Shown here piece after piece: positions 7,434 through 14,642 of a stretch of DNA of 17,935 nucleotides. Each line of letters begins with the position of its first letter. Position 1 is the stretch's first letter. The stretch comes from CAYUKK01 sp964445305. Lineage in GTDB: Bacteria; Acidobacteriota; Aminicenantia; Aminicenantales; UBA8522. Below the pieces are notes generated by a model that was not told the origin of the DNA, did no database searches, and worked only from the letters and a program-made list of their open reading frames with translations. The DNA lies in contig CAYUKK010000009.1 in NCBI GenBank assembly GCA_964445305.1, positions 1-17,935 of the forward strand. The letters run 5' to 3'. Both the position numbers and the translations under genes were made by a program.

Positions 7434-8202
7434 TTATCCTTCCTTTGAGCATCTCAACCGGAATGTGGAGCATTTTGCCCACGCCCAGGAAGCGGATCAA
7501 ACCGATCTCTTTTTTCTTGGCCAGACCATAGGAGAAGACTGGCTCCGGGCCAAAAGTGATATACTTGGCGCGGCGGAGGTAGGCCATGAGAAAATCCTCG
7601 CTCCGGCGTTCAAGACCGACGAACGTTTCCCTCTCTTTGATGTCTTCAACTGTCTGGGCCCAGAGCTCTCCGTATGGAGTGGCGCGGAACCTTTCCGCCG
7701 CTTCTGACCACGGCAATGGATAAGCCTCGAGAAACGTGCGCTGGGCAATCCCGCCGCCAAAAAGCAATGCCCTTTCAAGTTTGTCGAGGGAAAACTCCAT
7801 GTATTTGGCCCGAAAGAAGATCTTCACATTGGCCAGGTCGATCCGCTGCCGGAAATAATCATTGATAAAAGGGTAGCCGGCCCGAGAAGATAAAGCTAAA
7901 GCCTTGTCTGGCTTTGCTTCGAGGGACCATGCCTCAAGAAGGTCCCTTTCGACGAGGATTTCTTCGAGGAGATGCTTCAACTTCTCTTCTTCTCGTTGGA
8001 GGAGCGCGTCGAGGTCGGCCGAACTTCCCACCCTGATTAGGTCCTCGGGATAGGCCCCTGCGTCGTAGACAAGCTTGAGGGCGGACCGAAAATCATCAGC
8101 TTCCGTGGCTTCCCGAAAAATCGCCTCGGGCACGAGGTATTTTTCGAGAGCTCGGACGCGGCCGACAGCATAGGCATAAGCGAGTCTTTTTGCCGAACTC
8201 AT
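7417..8202 (-). CDS. atpC: V-type ATP synthase subunit C (rotor adaptor), short form
   Basis: 261 residues, against about 320-350 in the homologues I know. Subunit C is the funnel between the central stalk and the membrane ring. The N-terminus (YAYAVGRVRALEKYL) and C-terminus (FGPEPVFSYGLAKKKEIGLIRFLGVGK) match the family clearly, so it is neither a fragment nor frameshifted. The missing length falls in the middle, where the family has three pseudo-repeated helical domains; the DLANVKIFFRAKY type of segment appears only once. The start overlaps the stop of subunit E by four bases (ATGA). Function is presumably unchanged. Confidence 0.88.
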   Translation of the reverse strand: MSSAKRLAYAYAVGRVRALEKYLVPEAIFREATEADDFRSALKLVYDAGAYPEDLIRVGSSADLDALLQREEEKLKHLLEEILVERDLLEAWSLEAKPDKALALSSRAGYPFINDYFRQRIDLANVKIFFRAKYMEFSLDKLERALLFGGGIAQRTFLEAYPLPWSEAAERFRATPYGELWAQTVEDIKERETFVGLERRSEDFLMAYLRRAKYITFGPEPVFSYGLAKKKEIGLIRFLGVGKMLHIPVEMLKGRISATYV

Positions 8203-8615
8203 AGCTTGAGTGCCTCGACGATGTCGTACTCGAGCTTAGACCGGAGTTCTTCGAAGAGCCTTTCCCTGTCCACGGCTTCCTCCCGTTCGCCCTGCTTGAG
8301 GATGACTTTCTTGGTGAGCATCTTTTCCTGCACGGCCTGGTCGGCGAGCGCTCGTTTCAAGACTTCCTCGAGGAGGTCCTTTCTTTGCCGGAGAAGCCTG
8401 AGCTTTTTCTCCAGCCGGGCCTGGGTGACAATGCGGCTGGCCTCGAGCCTGGCCTCCCGTTCAACCTCCTGGCGGTAGCGAGCCGCAAGCTCCAGAGCCT
8501 CCTCGCGAGCTTTGCTCTTCATCGCCTCGGCCCTCTGTCGGCTTTCCTCGATAATCGCCTCCGCTTGTGCCCTCGCGTCAGCGATGATTCTCTCGACAAT
8601 CTTCTCTAAGCTCAT
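8199..8615 (-). CDS. atpE: V-type ATP synthase subunit E (peripheral stalk), short form
   Basis: 138 residues; typical E subunits are nearer 185-200. Residues 1-80 are a charged alpha-helix rich in A, E, K and R (for example EEALELAARYRQEVEREA) that pairs with subunit G/H as a coiled-coil stator. The globular C-terminal domain, which holds the top of the B subunit, is reduced to about 50 residues. Its position between K and C in the operon is the standard place for E, and that supports the call more than the sequence alone. It overlaps subunit C by four bases. Confidence 0.82.
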   Translation of the reverse strand: MSLEKIVERIIADARAQAEAIIEESRQRAEAMKSKAREEALELAARYRQEVEREARLEASRIVTQARLEKKLRLLRQRKDLLEEVLKRALADQAVQEKMLTKKVILKQGEREEAVDRERLFEELRSKLEYDIVEALKL

Positions 8616-8640
8616 GCTCCTTGCCGCTCTTTCCTTTCCT

Positions 8641-9114
8641 TCAGACCTTGATGCCGTTGAGGAGGAGAATGGTGATCAGAAGGCCGAGCACGGCGTAAGT
8701 CTCGACGAGCGCCCCCAGAACGAGAGGTTTGGTCAAATCCTTCGGCTGTTTGGCCACCATATAAACCCCCGCCGCACAAACTCTGCCCTGGTGGATTCCC
8801 GAGACGAGACCCGCGAAAGCAACGGGCAGGCACGCCACCAGGATCTGCCAGCCCTGGTAGAGGGAGAGCTTGGCCAGAGTGCCCGTCGTCAGGCCGAGCT
8901 TGAGGATAACAAGAAAGGCGCTTAAGAAGCCGTAAATTCCCTGAGTTCCGGGAAGAGCGACCAGGAGGAGAAGGCTGCCGAATTTCTCCGGGTCCTCACT
9001 CATCACTCCGGAAGCCGCCTGGCCGGCCAGACCGACACCGATGGCTGACCCAATTCCTCCCAGGACAACAGCCAGGGCTCCACCTGCGATCGCCAATGTC
9101 AATCCCAAATCCAT
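8641..9114 (-). CDS. atpK: V-type ATP synthase subunit K (c-ring), sodium type
   Basis: 157 residues forming two fused hairpins (four membrane helices), the same design as Enterococcus hirae NtpK. The ion-site residues known from NtpK (L61, T64, Q65, Q110, E139) have counterparts here: L54, T57 and Q58 in LPGTQGIYGF, Q109 in SGIHQG, and E138 in VETYAVLG. The first hairpin lacks a carboxylate, so each subunit carries one ion, which is known to give a ring with few ions per turn. By analogy the ring binds Na+. An AGGAGG ribosome site stands before the ATG, suiting a gene needed in many copies. Neighbours are subunits I and E. Confidence 0.95.
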   Translation of the reverse strand: MDLGLTLAIAGGALAVVLGGIGSAIGVGLAGQAASGVMSEDPEKFGSLLLLVALPGTQGIYGFLSAFLVILKLGLTTGTLAKLSLYQGWQILVACLPVAFAGLVSGIHQGRVCAAGVYMVAKQPKDLTKPLVLGALVETYAVLGLLITILLLNGIKV

Positions 9115-9146
9115 ATCACTTGCCTCCTTCTCTTTGCTGCAACTCT

Positions 9147-11063
9147 TTATGTTGAAATGAACTCCGCATACTTACTTTCCAGCTTGAAAGGCCGGAATGG
9201 TCTTCCCCCGGCCTGAAAAAACTTGGTAAAAAACTCCACGAACTGAAGTCGCATCGAATGGACGAAACCGCCCAGGAAACTGATGGCCAGGTTGAAGAGA
9301 TGTCCGCCGACAAAAATCACGGCCGCGGCAGCCCAGCCGACCCAGGGGATCCCGAGCGCGGTGCGAGCGAGGGTGTTGACCACCATGGCAATGACCCCTG
9401 TGGCTAACCCGAGGGCCAGTAGCCTCGAATAAGAGAGAACATCTCCCAAGTATTTGGAAATATCGTACAGGCTGTAGAGGCCGCCAAAAAGGCGCGCGAG
9501 GGGGTTTCGCCTGGGGGAGGAAAATAGGACAATTCCTGTCGCCCCGGCCAGCGCAACCACTCCCCACCCAGCGTTCCTGGTTAGAAAATAAGCGACAAGC
9601 GCCGGCAGCAAAACCAACCAGCCTCCTGAGACAAATATGGCCTGAACATATTTTCTTTCCTTGACCTGGATGATGAGCTTGAGGAGCGTCCCGAACCATA
9701 CCTGGGCGAACCCGAGAACAAGAGAAAGAACGAGGAAGGAAAGCGGGTCTTGGAGGGGGTCAAGGAGTGCTAATTGCCGCACCGGAAAGCCAAACCACCC
9801 GCCCACCAGGGTGCCGAGAAAAATGTTGGACACGCCGAGAAAGAAAAGAAGCCGGAAAAACTGAAGGGCACCGCCTTTGGCCCGTCCGAACTTCAAATAA
9901 AGAAGGCTGAGAAGGGCCACCACGAGACCGTAGCCAGCCTCACTCACACATAACCCGACAAAAATAAAGAAGAAGGGAGCCAAGGGAATGGTTGGGTCAA
10001 GGGAACGGCGGTCGGGAAGACCGTAGAGCTTGGTGACAACCTCAAAGGGCTGAATGGGCTTGGGGTTCTTGAGGATGGCCGGGGAGTCTTCATCGGGCAG
10101 AGGGTCGCGGACAAAAAGAGCGCATTCAGCTTCGTGAGGGGAGAGAACCTTTTTCAGCCGCGGAACATCATCCGCCCGCACCCAACCCTCGAGGTAGACG
10201 ACTTTTTCCGTGCTGCCCAGAAGCCGTGAACAGGCCACTTTTTCTCGCTCATTGTAAAGGACATCGTAAATCTTGGCCAGCTTCTCCTGATGGATAGCGA
10301 GCTCTTTCAACTCTTCTTCGAGGTCTTTCGTTTTTTCTAAATTAGCCTCGATTTCGCGAGCGTCCCGGTCGAGGACATCGGCCACTCGCTTCCCCTTGGC
10401 CGCTTTTTCTATCAAGGCCTCAGGCATATAGATGGGAGAAAGCCCCACTTCCCTGAGCTTTGTCTCCATGAGGTCTTTTTCTCGCCTCAAATAAAGGAGG
10501 AGAACGTAGCCGACCCTCCTGGCCTTATGAACGACCTCATACCAGAGAGCTTCCGTTTTAGCCAGCTGCTCTAAATCCTTCAGCCGGTCAAGCGGAACAG
10601 TGCCGATGGAAACTTCGAGCACCCCATTGCCCCTGAAGCTGGACAGGGGAAGGTCGAGGCGAGATAGGGGTTCGAGGAAATCCATTTCCTTCTGCAAGAA
10701 TTTGATGCGGGAGAGGATTTCACTCTTCTCCGTCTCGATTCTTTCGATTTTATCGACAAGGGAAAGATAATCGGAGGTCAACAGCTCTTCTCTTTCCTGG
10801 AGCGAAACAAGGGGTTTCCATCCGCTAATTCTATCGACCAGACTTCTCTTTTCTTCCGCCGAAAGGATGTCGAGACACCTCTTTAACCGATGGAGAAGAG
10901 AATCAAACCGGGAGACATCCGCCTCGATGGCTCGCAGACCTGTTTCCTCCTTCGGTGCTTCCTCGAGCTGGACGACGCCGGCTTCTTGAAGAAGGGCGAG
11001 AAGCTCTGCCCTCCAGGTGGCGTGGGCAAGGAGCTCGATCTTCTTGACTTTGGCCAGGGCCAT
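9147..11063 (-). CDS. atpI: V-type ATP synthase subunit I (membrane stator)
   Basis: 638 residues, normal for the family. Residues 1 to about 355 are a soluble, largely coiled-coil arm that meets the peripheral stalks. From about 361 (LAPFFFIFVGLCVSEAGYGL) to about 610 come the membrane helices that form the ion half-channels against the K ring. The two arginines expected to face the ring carboxylate are present: R547 in LSYSRLLALGL and R605 in HSMRLQFVEFF, 58 residues apart, close to the spacing in Thermus. It starts three bases after subunit G ends, so the two are coupled. Confidence 0.96.
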   Translation of the reverse strand: MALAKVKKIELLAHATWRAELLALLQEAGVVQLEEAPKEETGLRAIEADVSRFDSLLHRLKRCLDILSAEEKRSLVDRISGWKPLVSLQEREELLTSDYLSLVDKIERIETEKSEILSRIKFLQKEMDFLEPLSRLDLPLSSFRGNGVLEVSIGTVPLDRLKDLEQLAKTEALWYEVVHKARRVGYVLLLYLRREKDLMETKLREVGLSPIYMPEALIEKAAKGKRVADVLDRDAREIEANLEKTKDLEEELKELAIHQEKLAKIYDVLYNEREKVACSRLLGSTEKVVYLEGWVRADDVPRLKKVLSPHEAECALFVRDPLPDEDSPAILKNPKPIQPFEVVTKLYGLPDRRSLDPTIPLAPFFFIFVGLCVSEAGYGLVVALLSLLYLKFGRAKGGALQFFRLLFFLGVSNIFLGTLVGGWFGFPVRQLALLDPLQDPLSFLVLSLVLGFAQVWFGTLLKLIIQVKERKYVQAIFVSGGWLVLLPALVAYFLTRNAGWGVVALAGATGIVLFSSPRRNPLARLFGGLYSLYDISKYLGDVLSYSRLLALGLATGVIAMVVNTLARTALGIPWVGWAAAAVIFVGGHLFNLAISFLGGFVHSMRLQFVEFFTKFFQAGGRPFRPFKLESKYAEFIST

Positions 11064-11066
11064 CCT

Positions 11067-11426
11067 TTACCAGGCTCCCTCTTCCAGGAATTTCTTTATT
11101 TTCAAGGCGACTTGCTTGACGGCTTCTTCCATTCTGGCGGCAGCCCGACGCTTCAGCTCCTCAGCTTCCTCGACGGCGGATGAAGAGATTTCCTTCGCTT
11201 CCCGGATGGCCTTGTCGATGATTTCCTTTTTTTGGGCCTCGGCTTCCCTTTTGGCCAGGGTGAGCGTTTCTTGCTTGATTCTCTTCGCCTCCTCCGCCGC
11301 TTGCCTCAGAATCTCGACCGCAGTCGAATCTCGCGCCTCCTCTATGATCAGCCTGGCCCTCTCCTCAGCTTCCCTTATTCGTTCAATCGCTTCCCAGGCC
11401 GCGCTTCGGCCGCGCTCACCATCCAT
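11067..11426 (-). CDS. atpH: V-type ATP synthase subunit G/H (peripheral stalk)
   Basis: 119 residues, almost entirely one charged helix (for example AEERARLIIEEARDSTAVEI, then EAKRIKQETLTLAKREAEAQ), as expected for the partner of subunit E in the stator. Low-complexity helical sequence alone would be weak evidence, but this is the first gene of the operon, where subunit H/G is normally found. AGGAAG lies five bases before the ATG. The next gene, subunit I, starts three bases after the stop. Confidence 0.85.
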   Translation of the reverse strand: MDGERGRSAAWEAIERIREAEERARLIIEEARDSTAVEILRQAAEEAKRIKQETLTLAKREAEAQKKEIIDKAIREAKEISSSAVEEAEELKRRAAARMEEAVKQVALKIKKFLEEGAW

Positions 11427-11502
11427 CTGAGCTTCCTTTCTTCAGCTTCCATCTCATTCTTGTTTCCCAAACCCCGGCTTCTCTTGTCCTTCCAGAAGCG
11501 CT

Positions 11503-11531
11503 ATTATATCCGATGCCCTATCATTTTTAAA
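11503..11531 (-). promoter_or_regulatory. Probable promoter of the V-ATPase operon
   Basis: Minus strand: a perfect TATAAT (11503-11508), a 17-base spacer, and TTTAAA (11526-11531; four of six consensus bases). Transcription would start near 11496, giving a leader of about 70 bases. The first leader bases contain a small hairpin (GCTTCT/AGAAGC, 11477-11499). Repeat copy B begins 47 bases upstream of the -10. Confidence 0.55.
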
Positions 11532-11554
11532 GAATCCGCGACAGTTCCCTATTT

Positions 11555-11801
11555 GCCGATAAAATCACCCGACGGGTCTTATCGCGGTTCACCCCCGCCG
11601 AGGCTCGGAGTTGGGATTCGGAAGCACGCTCGTTTCCCCAGCGAGGAAACTCGCTCCGACTCAGCCTTCGCTCTTCTCTCACTTCGCTCGAGAAACCATG
11701 CCCGCTCAGGCTTCGACGGGCTTTCTCACCCCAACCCCTCGCCTGTTCCCCATGGCGTCAAACGCTGGGGTCGGTCCCCGAACCACGCCACCCATCGGGT
11801 G
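11555..11801. repeat. Dispersed intergenic repeat, copy B (uninterrupted)
   Basis: This 247-bp copy matches copy A (1498-1716 plus 1918-1945) in the same orientation. It carries the same GAAA-loop hairpin at 11640-11655 and CACCC-ATC-GGGTG near its right end. It fills most of the gap between the unknown gene ending at 11909 and the ATPase promoter. I see no gene in the remainder (11802-11908). The open frame across it shows mostly amino-acid-changing differences from copy A, so coding is unlikely. Confidence 0.8.
11640..11655 (+). other. Conserved GAAA-tetraloop hairpin in repeat copy B
   Basis: AGCGAG-GAAA-CTCGCT, identical to 1582-1597 and within the 40-base invariant block. Because the two copies do not differ here there is no covariation to prove an RNA structure, but the surrounding sequence has diverged and the hairpin has not. 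Confidence 0.65.
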
Positions 11802-11908
11802 TCGGCCAATGGCCCTTATTTGGCATAATCGAAAGCTGTTTCGCCACACAGGAAGTTCACGCCGGCAATTTTGGGCCCGGTCCCGATGGAGGGCCATTCC
11901 CCATTGGC

Positions 11909-12841
11909 TCAGAGCAGGAAGGTTGTATGAAGGTAGTAAGCGCGGAAGTCGAGCCGCCGCTTTTTTGCCCTCTTCTCGATGGCGGAGACGATCGACCGAT
12001 AATCGCTGGGCGGCGTTTTGAAGAGAAGGAAGGCGCCCGTCCTTTCAAGGTCGAGGAGCGCCTGAGCGGCCAGTCCCTCTTCGATGTGGACGACCACCCT
12101 GGGCTTATTCCCTGAATACTCTTTTATCGTCTCGGCCAGCGAGCGAAACGCCTCCCCCGAGCTCAGACTCCTGTCGGAAAGGTGCACCCAGGCTCCCTCC
12201 CGGATAAGGTCGCCAATCTGCTTAGCGAAGGGGCCATGATGGTAGTAGACAAGCCAGACGTCACCGCGCCGGCATGCCGAGGCCAGGCGGGAAAGACCAC
12301 CCAAACTTCTCTCCTTCTCCCTGTTGGAAAGGTGAAGATAAACGCCCCGATGAGCCAGCGCCTCGAGGAAGGGAAGAGAGTCCTGTTCGCCGGCCTTTTC
12401 TTCCGTCCTCCCGTGATGGAAAAAAGCCACCACGGCCTTGCCGCGGGCACAAGCTCTGGCCAAGAAATCAAGCTCTTCGACCTTTGGCCTGACCTCGTCG
12501 GAAGTGTAGATATCCGTTCCCGCCTCACCCAGCCATTCGAGCTCAAAAAGGCTGAGCTTTCCCGTGTCGATGAGGTGGAAACGCTGCCGCCAGTGGCGAC
12601 ACATCCTCGCTGCGTCCAGGAGCTCCGAAAAGCTGAACTGGTCATCGCGAACAATCATTCCCCTCCCCTTTGCCATTCTGTCGAGGAGCTTAAAAATTCC
12701 CTCGGGCCCTCCGACCGCATCTGGATTCTTGTTCCTCGTCTCAGCCATGGCTTTCGGTCTACTTAAAATATCGAAGCTACATTCCTTCGGGAGCTCGCCA
12801 CAATATCTTAAATCAGCGAGAAAATCCATTGTATTTGCCAT
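11909..12841 (-). CDS. Unrecognised protein with about five internal repeats
   Basis: 310 residues, no signal peptide or membrane helices, family not recognised. The body consists of similar units starting near G61, G108, G166, G216 and G269: a glycine, a beta strand often ending in S-D/N (IYTSDE, VYLHLSN, AWVHLSD), a helix with L-x-x-L, a basic turn (ACARGK, ACRRGD), a second strand and often H-G (VVAFFHHG, VWLVYYHHG, RVVVHIEEG). This suggests a repeated beta-alpha architecture. The paired histidines could bind metal or substrate, which is inference. AGGAAG just before the ATG at 12841 supports that start; a later ATG at 12748 has no ribosome site. It is divergent from queC (154 bases) and about 480 bases upstream of the ATPase operon. 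Nothing in the context fixes its role. Confidence 0.75.
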   Translation of the reverse strand: MANTMDFLADLRYCGELPKECSFDILSRPKAMAETRNKNPDAVGGPEGIFKLLDRMAKGRGMIVRDDQFSFSELLDAARMCRHWRQRFHLIDTGKLSLFELEWLGEAGTDIYTSDEVRPKVEELDFLARACARGKAVVAFFHHGRTEEKAGEQDSLPFLEALAHRGVYLHLSNREKERSLGGLSRLASACRRGDVWLVYYHHGPFAKQIGDLIREGAWVHLSDRSLSSGEAFRSLAETIKEYSGNKPRVVVHIEEGLAAQALLDLERTGAFLLFKTPPSDYRSIVSAIEKRAKKRRLDFRAYYLHTTFLL

Positions 12842-12951
12842 AGCTTCCTATTTCAAGTTTAATCTCCGGGCTAATCAGGTCGTGCTGCGCTCCATAAATA
12901 GCCTCATTCATCTGAAGCTGAACGCGCTATGAAAGGGTTTGAAGCGCCCGC

Positions 12952-12980
12952 TTGCAAAAAGCCATCGCGTTCTTTAATAT
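12952..12980 (+). promoter_or_regulatory. Tentative promoter of queC-queD-queE
   Basis: TTGCAA (12952-12957), a 17-base spacer and TAATAT (12975-12980), each four of six consensus bases. It would start transcription about 9 bases before the queC ATG, leaving almost no leader, so a preQ1 riboswitch is not expected here. None is visible. Confidence 0.3.
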
Positions 12981-12995
12981 CAAATAAAGTAAAGA

Positions 12996-13700
12996 ATGCC
13001 AAAAGTCGAACAAGCCGTAGTCCTTTTCTCGGGAGGGGTCGATTCCACCACTGCCCTTTATTGGGCCAGGGCCAAGTACGCCAGGGTGATAGCGTTGAGC
13101 TTCGACTATGGTCAGCGGCACAGAATCGAGCTCCTCTGCGGCCGGCTGCTGACCCGACGGCTCCGCCTCCCTCATCAGATTCTCAAGATGGACCTCCGCC
13201 AAGTCGGCGGCTCGGCCCTGACTGATAAGTCCATCCTTCTTCCTCGATACAGGCACCCCGAAGAAATCGAGGAGACAATCCCGCCCACCTACGTTCCTTT
13301 CCGAAATGGCATTTTCCTGTCGCTTGCCGCCGCCTGGGCTGAAGTGCACCAAGTCCACACCATTATCTGCGGGTTCAACACCATCGATTCCCCCCATTAT
13401 CCGGATACGAGAGCCGAGTTTGTCCGGGTCATGGAGAAAGCCATCAACACCGGAACAAAGGCAGCGGCGGGGAATGTCCGTCTGAATATCGTGGCCCCTT
13501 TCCTTCACCTCAAGAAATCCGAGATCATCCAGGTTGGCATCTCCCTTGGGGCCGATTATTCTTACTCCATTTCCTGTTATAACGGAAAAGAGATTCCCTG
13601 CCGGACGTGCTCGGCCTGCCTTCTCCGGCAGAAAGCCTGGCAGGAGGCGGGGCTCGAAGACCATCTCCTCGTCCGGCTGAAAAAGGAAGGAAAGATTTGA
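12996..13700 (+). CDS. queC: 7-cyano-7-deazaguanine (preQ0) synthase
   Basis: 234 residues, usual length. QueC uses ATP and ammonia to convert 7-carboxy-7-deazaguanine to preQ0 in the cytoplasm. The PP-loop SGGVDS (12-17) activates the carboxylate with ATP. The four zinc-binding cysteines are C194, C202, C205 and C208 in the typical arrangement CYNGKEIPCRTCSACLLR. The ribosome site is weak (AAAG). The stop overlaps the TTG start of queD, and queE follows, giving queC-queD-queE as one unit. Confidence 0.96.
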   Translation: MPKVEQAVVLFSGGVDSTTALYWARAKYARVIALSFDYGQRHRIELLCGRLLTRRLRLPHQILKMDLRQVGGSALTDKSILLPRYRHPEEIEETIPPTYVPFRNGIFLSLAAAWAEVHQVHTIICGFNTIDSPHYPDTRAEFVRVMEKAINTGTKAAAGNVRLNIVAPFLHLKKSEIIQVGISLGADYSYSISCYNGKEIPCRTCSACLLRQKAWQEAGLEDHLLVRLKKEGKI

Positions 13701-14044
13701 GCTGGCAACTCCGGGTCAAAGACAGGTTCCAGGCCGCCCACTATCTCAAGGAATACCGGGGCAAGTGCGAGAAAGTCCACGGCCACACCTTCCAGGTGGA
13801 GGTCGTCGTTGTCACCGAAGAGCTCGATGCCTCCGGGGTCAGCATCGATTTTGCCAGAATCAAGGCCAGGCTGGCCGAGATTCTTCCCGACCATACTTTC
13901 CTCAACGAGGTCTTCCCCTTCAACCCTTCGGCCGAAAACCTGGCCCGGCACTTTTTCTATGAGCTCAAGAAACACTTCCCCGTCAAGGAAGTGACGGTCT
14001 GGGAATCCGAAGATGCCTCAGCCACCTACACTGAGGGTTATTGA
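13697..14044 (+). CDS. queD: 6-carboxy-tetrahydropterin synthase
   Basis: 115 residues from a TTG start. QueD converts dihydroneopterin triphosphate to 6-carboxy-tetrahydropterin. Zinc ligands are H15 (FQAAHY), H28 and H30 (VHGH); the catalytic C24 and the D65-H66 and E103 positions are all in place relative to E. coli QueD. I chose the TTG at 13697 because GGAAGG lies six bases upstream, the family N-terminus begins there, and it overlaps the queC stop as TTGA. The upstream ATG at 13607 would add 30 residues encoded out of frame inside queC. The queE start lies within its last 32 bases. Confidence 0.93.
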   Translation: MSWQLRVKDRFQAAHYLKEYRGKCEKVHGHTFQVEVVVVTEELDASGVSIDFARIKARLAEILPDHTFLNEVFPFNPSAENLARHFFYELKKHFPVKEVTVWESEDASATYTEGY

Positions 14045-14642
14045 GGTCTTTGCCTCCCTCCAGGGGGAGGGCCTGCGGCAGGGCGATCCGACCATTTTCA
14101 TCCGCCTGGCTGGTTGCAACCTGAGATGCCCGTTCTGTGACACACGAAGAGCCTGGCGGAATGGACGGGAATATTCCGCTGAGCAAATCCTCGACAAAGT
14201 CAAGCGCCTCCGCGAACGTTTTCCCGCTCGCTGGGTTTGCCTGACGGGCGGTGAGCCGCTGCTCCAGGATATCCGAAAGCTCGTCCGGCTCCTCAAGAAA
14301 GAAAAATTCAAGATTCAGGTGGAAACGAACGCTACGCGATACGAATCGCTTCCTTTCGACTGGATCACCATTTCTCCAAAGCCAAAAAGATATGTCTACG
14401 CTCCTCCTTACAGGAAGTTAGCCCATGAAGTAAAACTTGTCGTCACCAAGGACTTGACCCTTCAGACGATTAAAAAGCTCCGCCGCGCTTTTCCCGGGAA
14501 AACGCCCCTCCTCCTCCAGCCGCAGTCGAACAGACCCTGGAGTGTGACGCGGGCGCTTGAACTTATCGAGGAATCACTGGCCGCTGGATTGGAGAACATC
14601 CGGCTCAGCCTTCAGGTCCACAAAATTCTCGGTCTTCGCTGA
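14013..14642 (+). CDS. queE: 7-carboxy-7-deazaguanine synthase (radical SAM)
   Basis: 209 residues. QueE contracts the ring of 6-carboxy-tetrahydropterin to 7-carboxy-7-deazaguanine using S-adenosylmethionine and a 4Fe-4S cluster. The cluster motif is C35-X3-C39-X2-C42 (CNLRCPFC), preceded by the family signature SLQGEG and followed by the SAM-binding LTGGEPLLQ. The C-terminus RLSLQVHKILGLR is the normal ending, so the gene is complete. The ATG lies 32 bases inside queD with only a weak ribosome site; coupling to queD is likely. Its last 38 bases overlap the 3' end of the convergent transporter gene. Confidence 0.96.
   Translation: MPQPPTLRVIEVFASLQGEGLRQGDPTIFIRLAGCNLRCPFCDTRRAWRNGREYSAEQILDKVKRLRERFPARWVCLTGGEPLLQDIRKLVRLLKKEKFKIQVETNATRYESLPFDWITISPKPKRYVYAPPYRKLAHEVKLVVTKDLTLQTIKKLRRAFPGKTPLLLQPQSNRPWSVTRALELIEESLAAGLENIRLSLQVHKILGLR

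Noticed and set aside
12842..12995. Possible preQ1 riboswitch ahead of queC.
   Set aside because: I looked for a short stem followed by an A-rich tail pairing into the loop and found only weak pairings (AAGC/GCTT near 12941-12952). The tentative promoter would leave almost no leader.
12927..13664. A 245-codon minus-strand open frame opposite queC.
   Set aside because: It is antisense to a certain queC gene with all catalytic motifs, and no recognisable domain appears in the translation.
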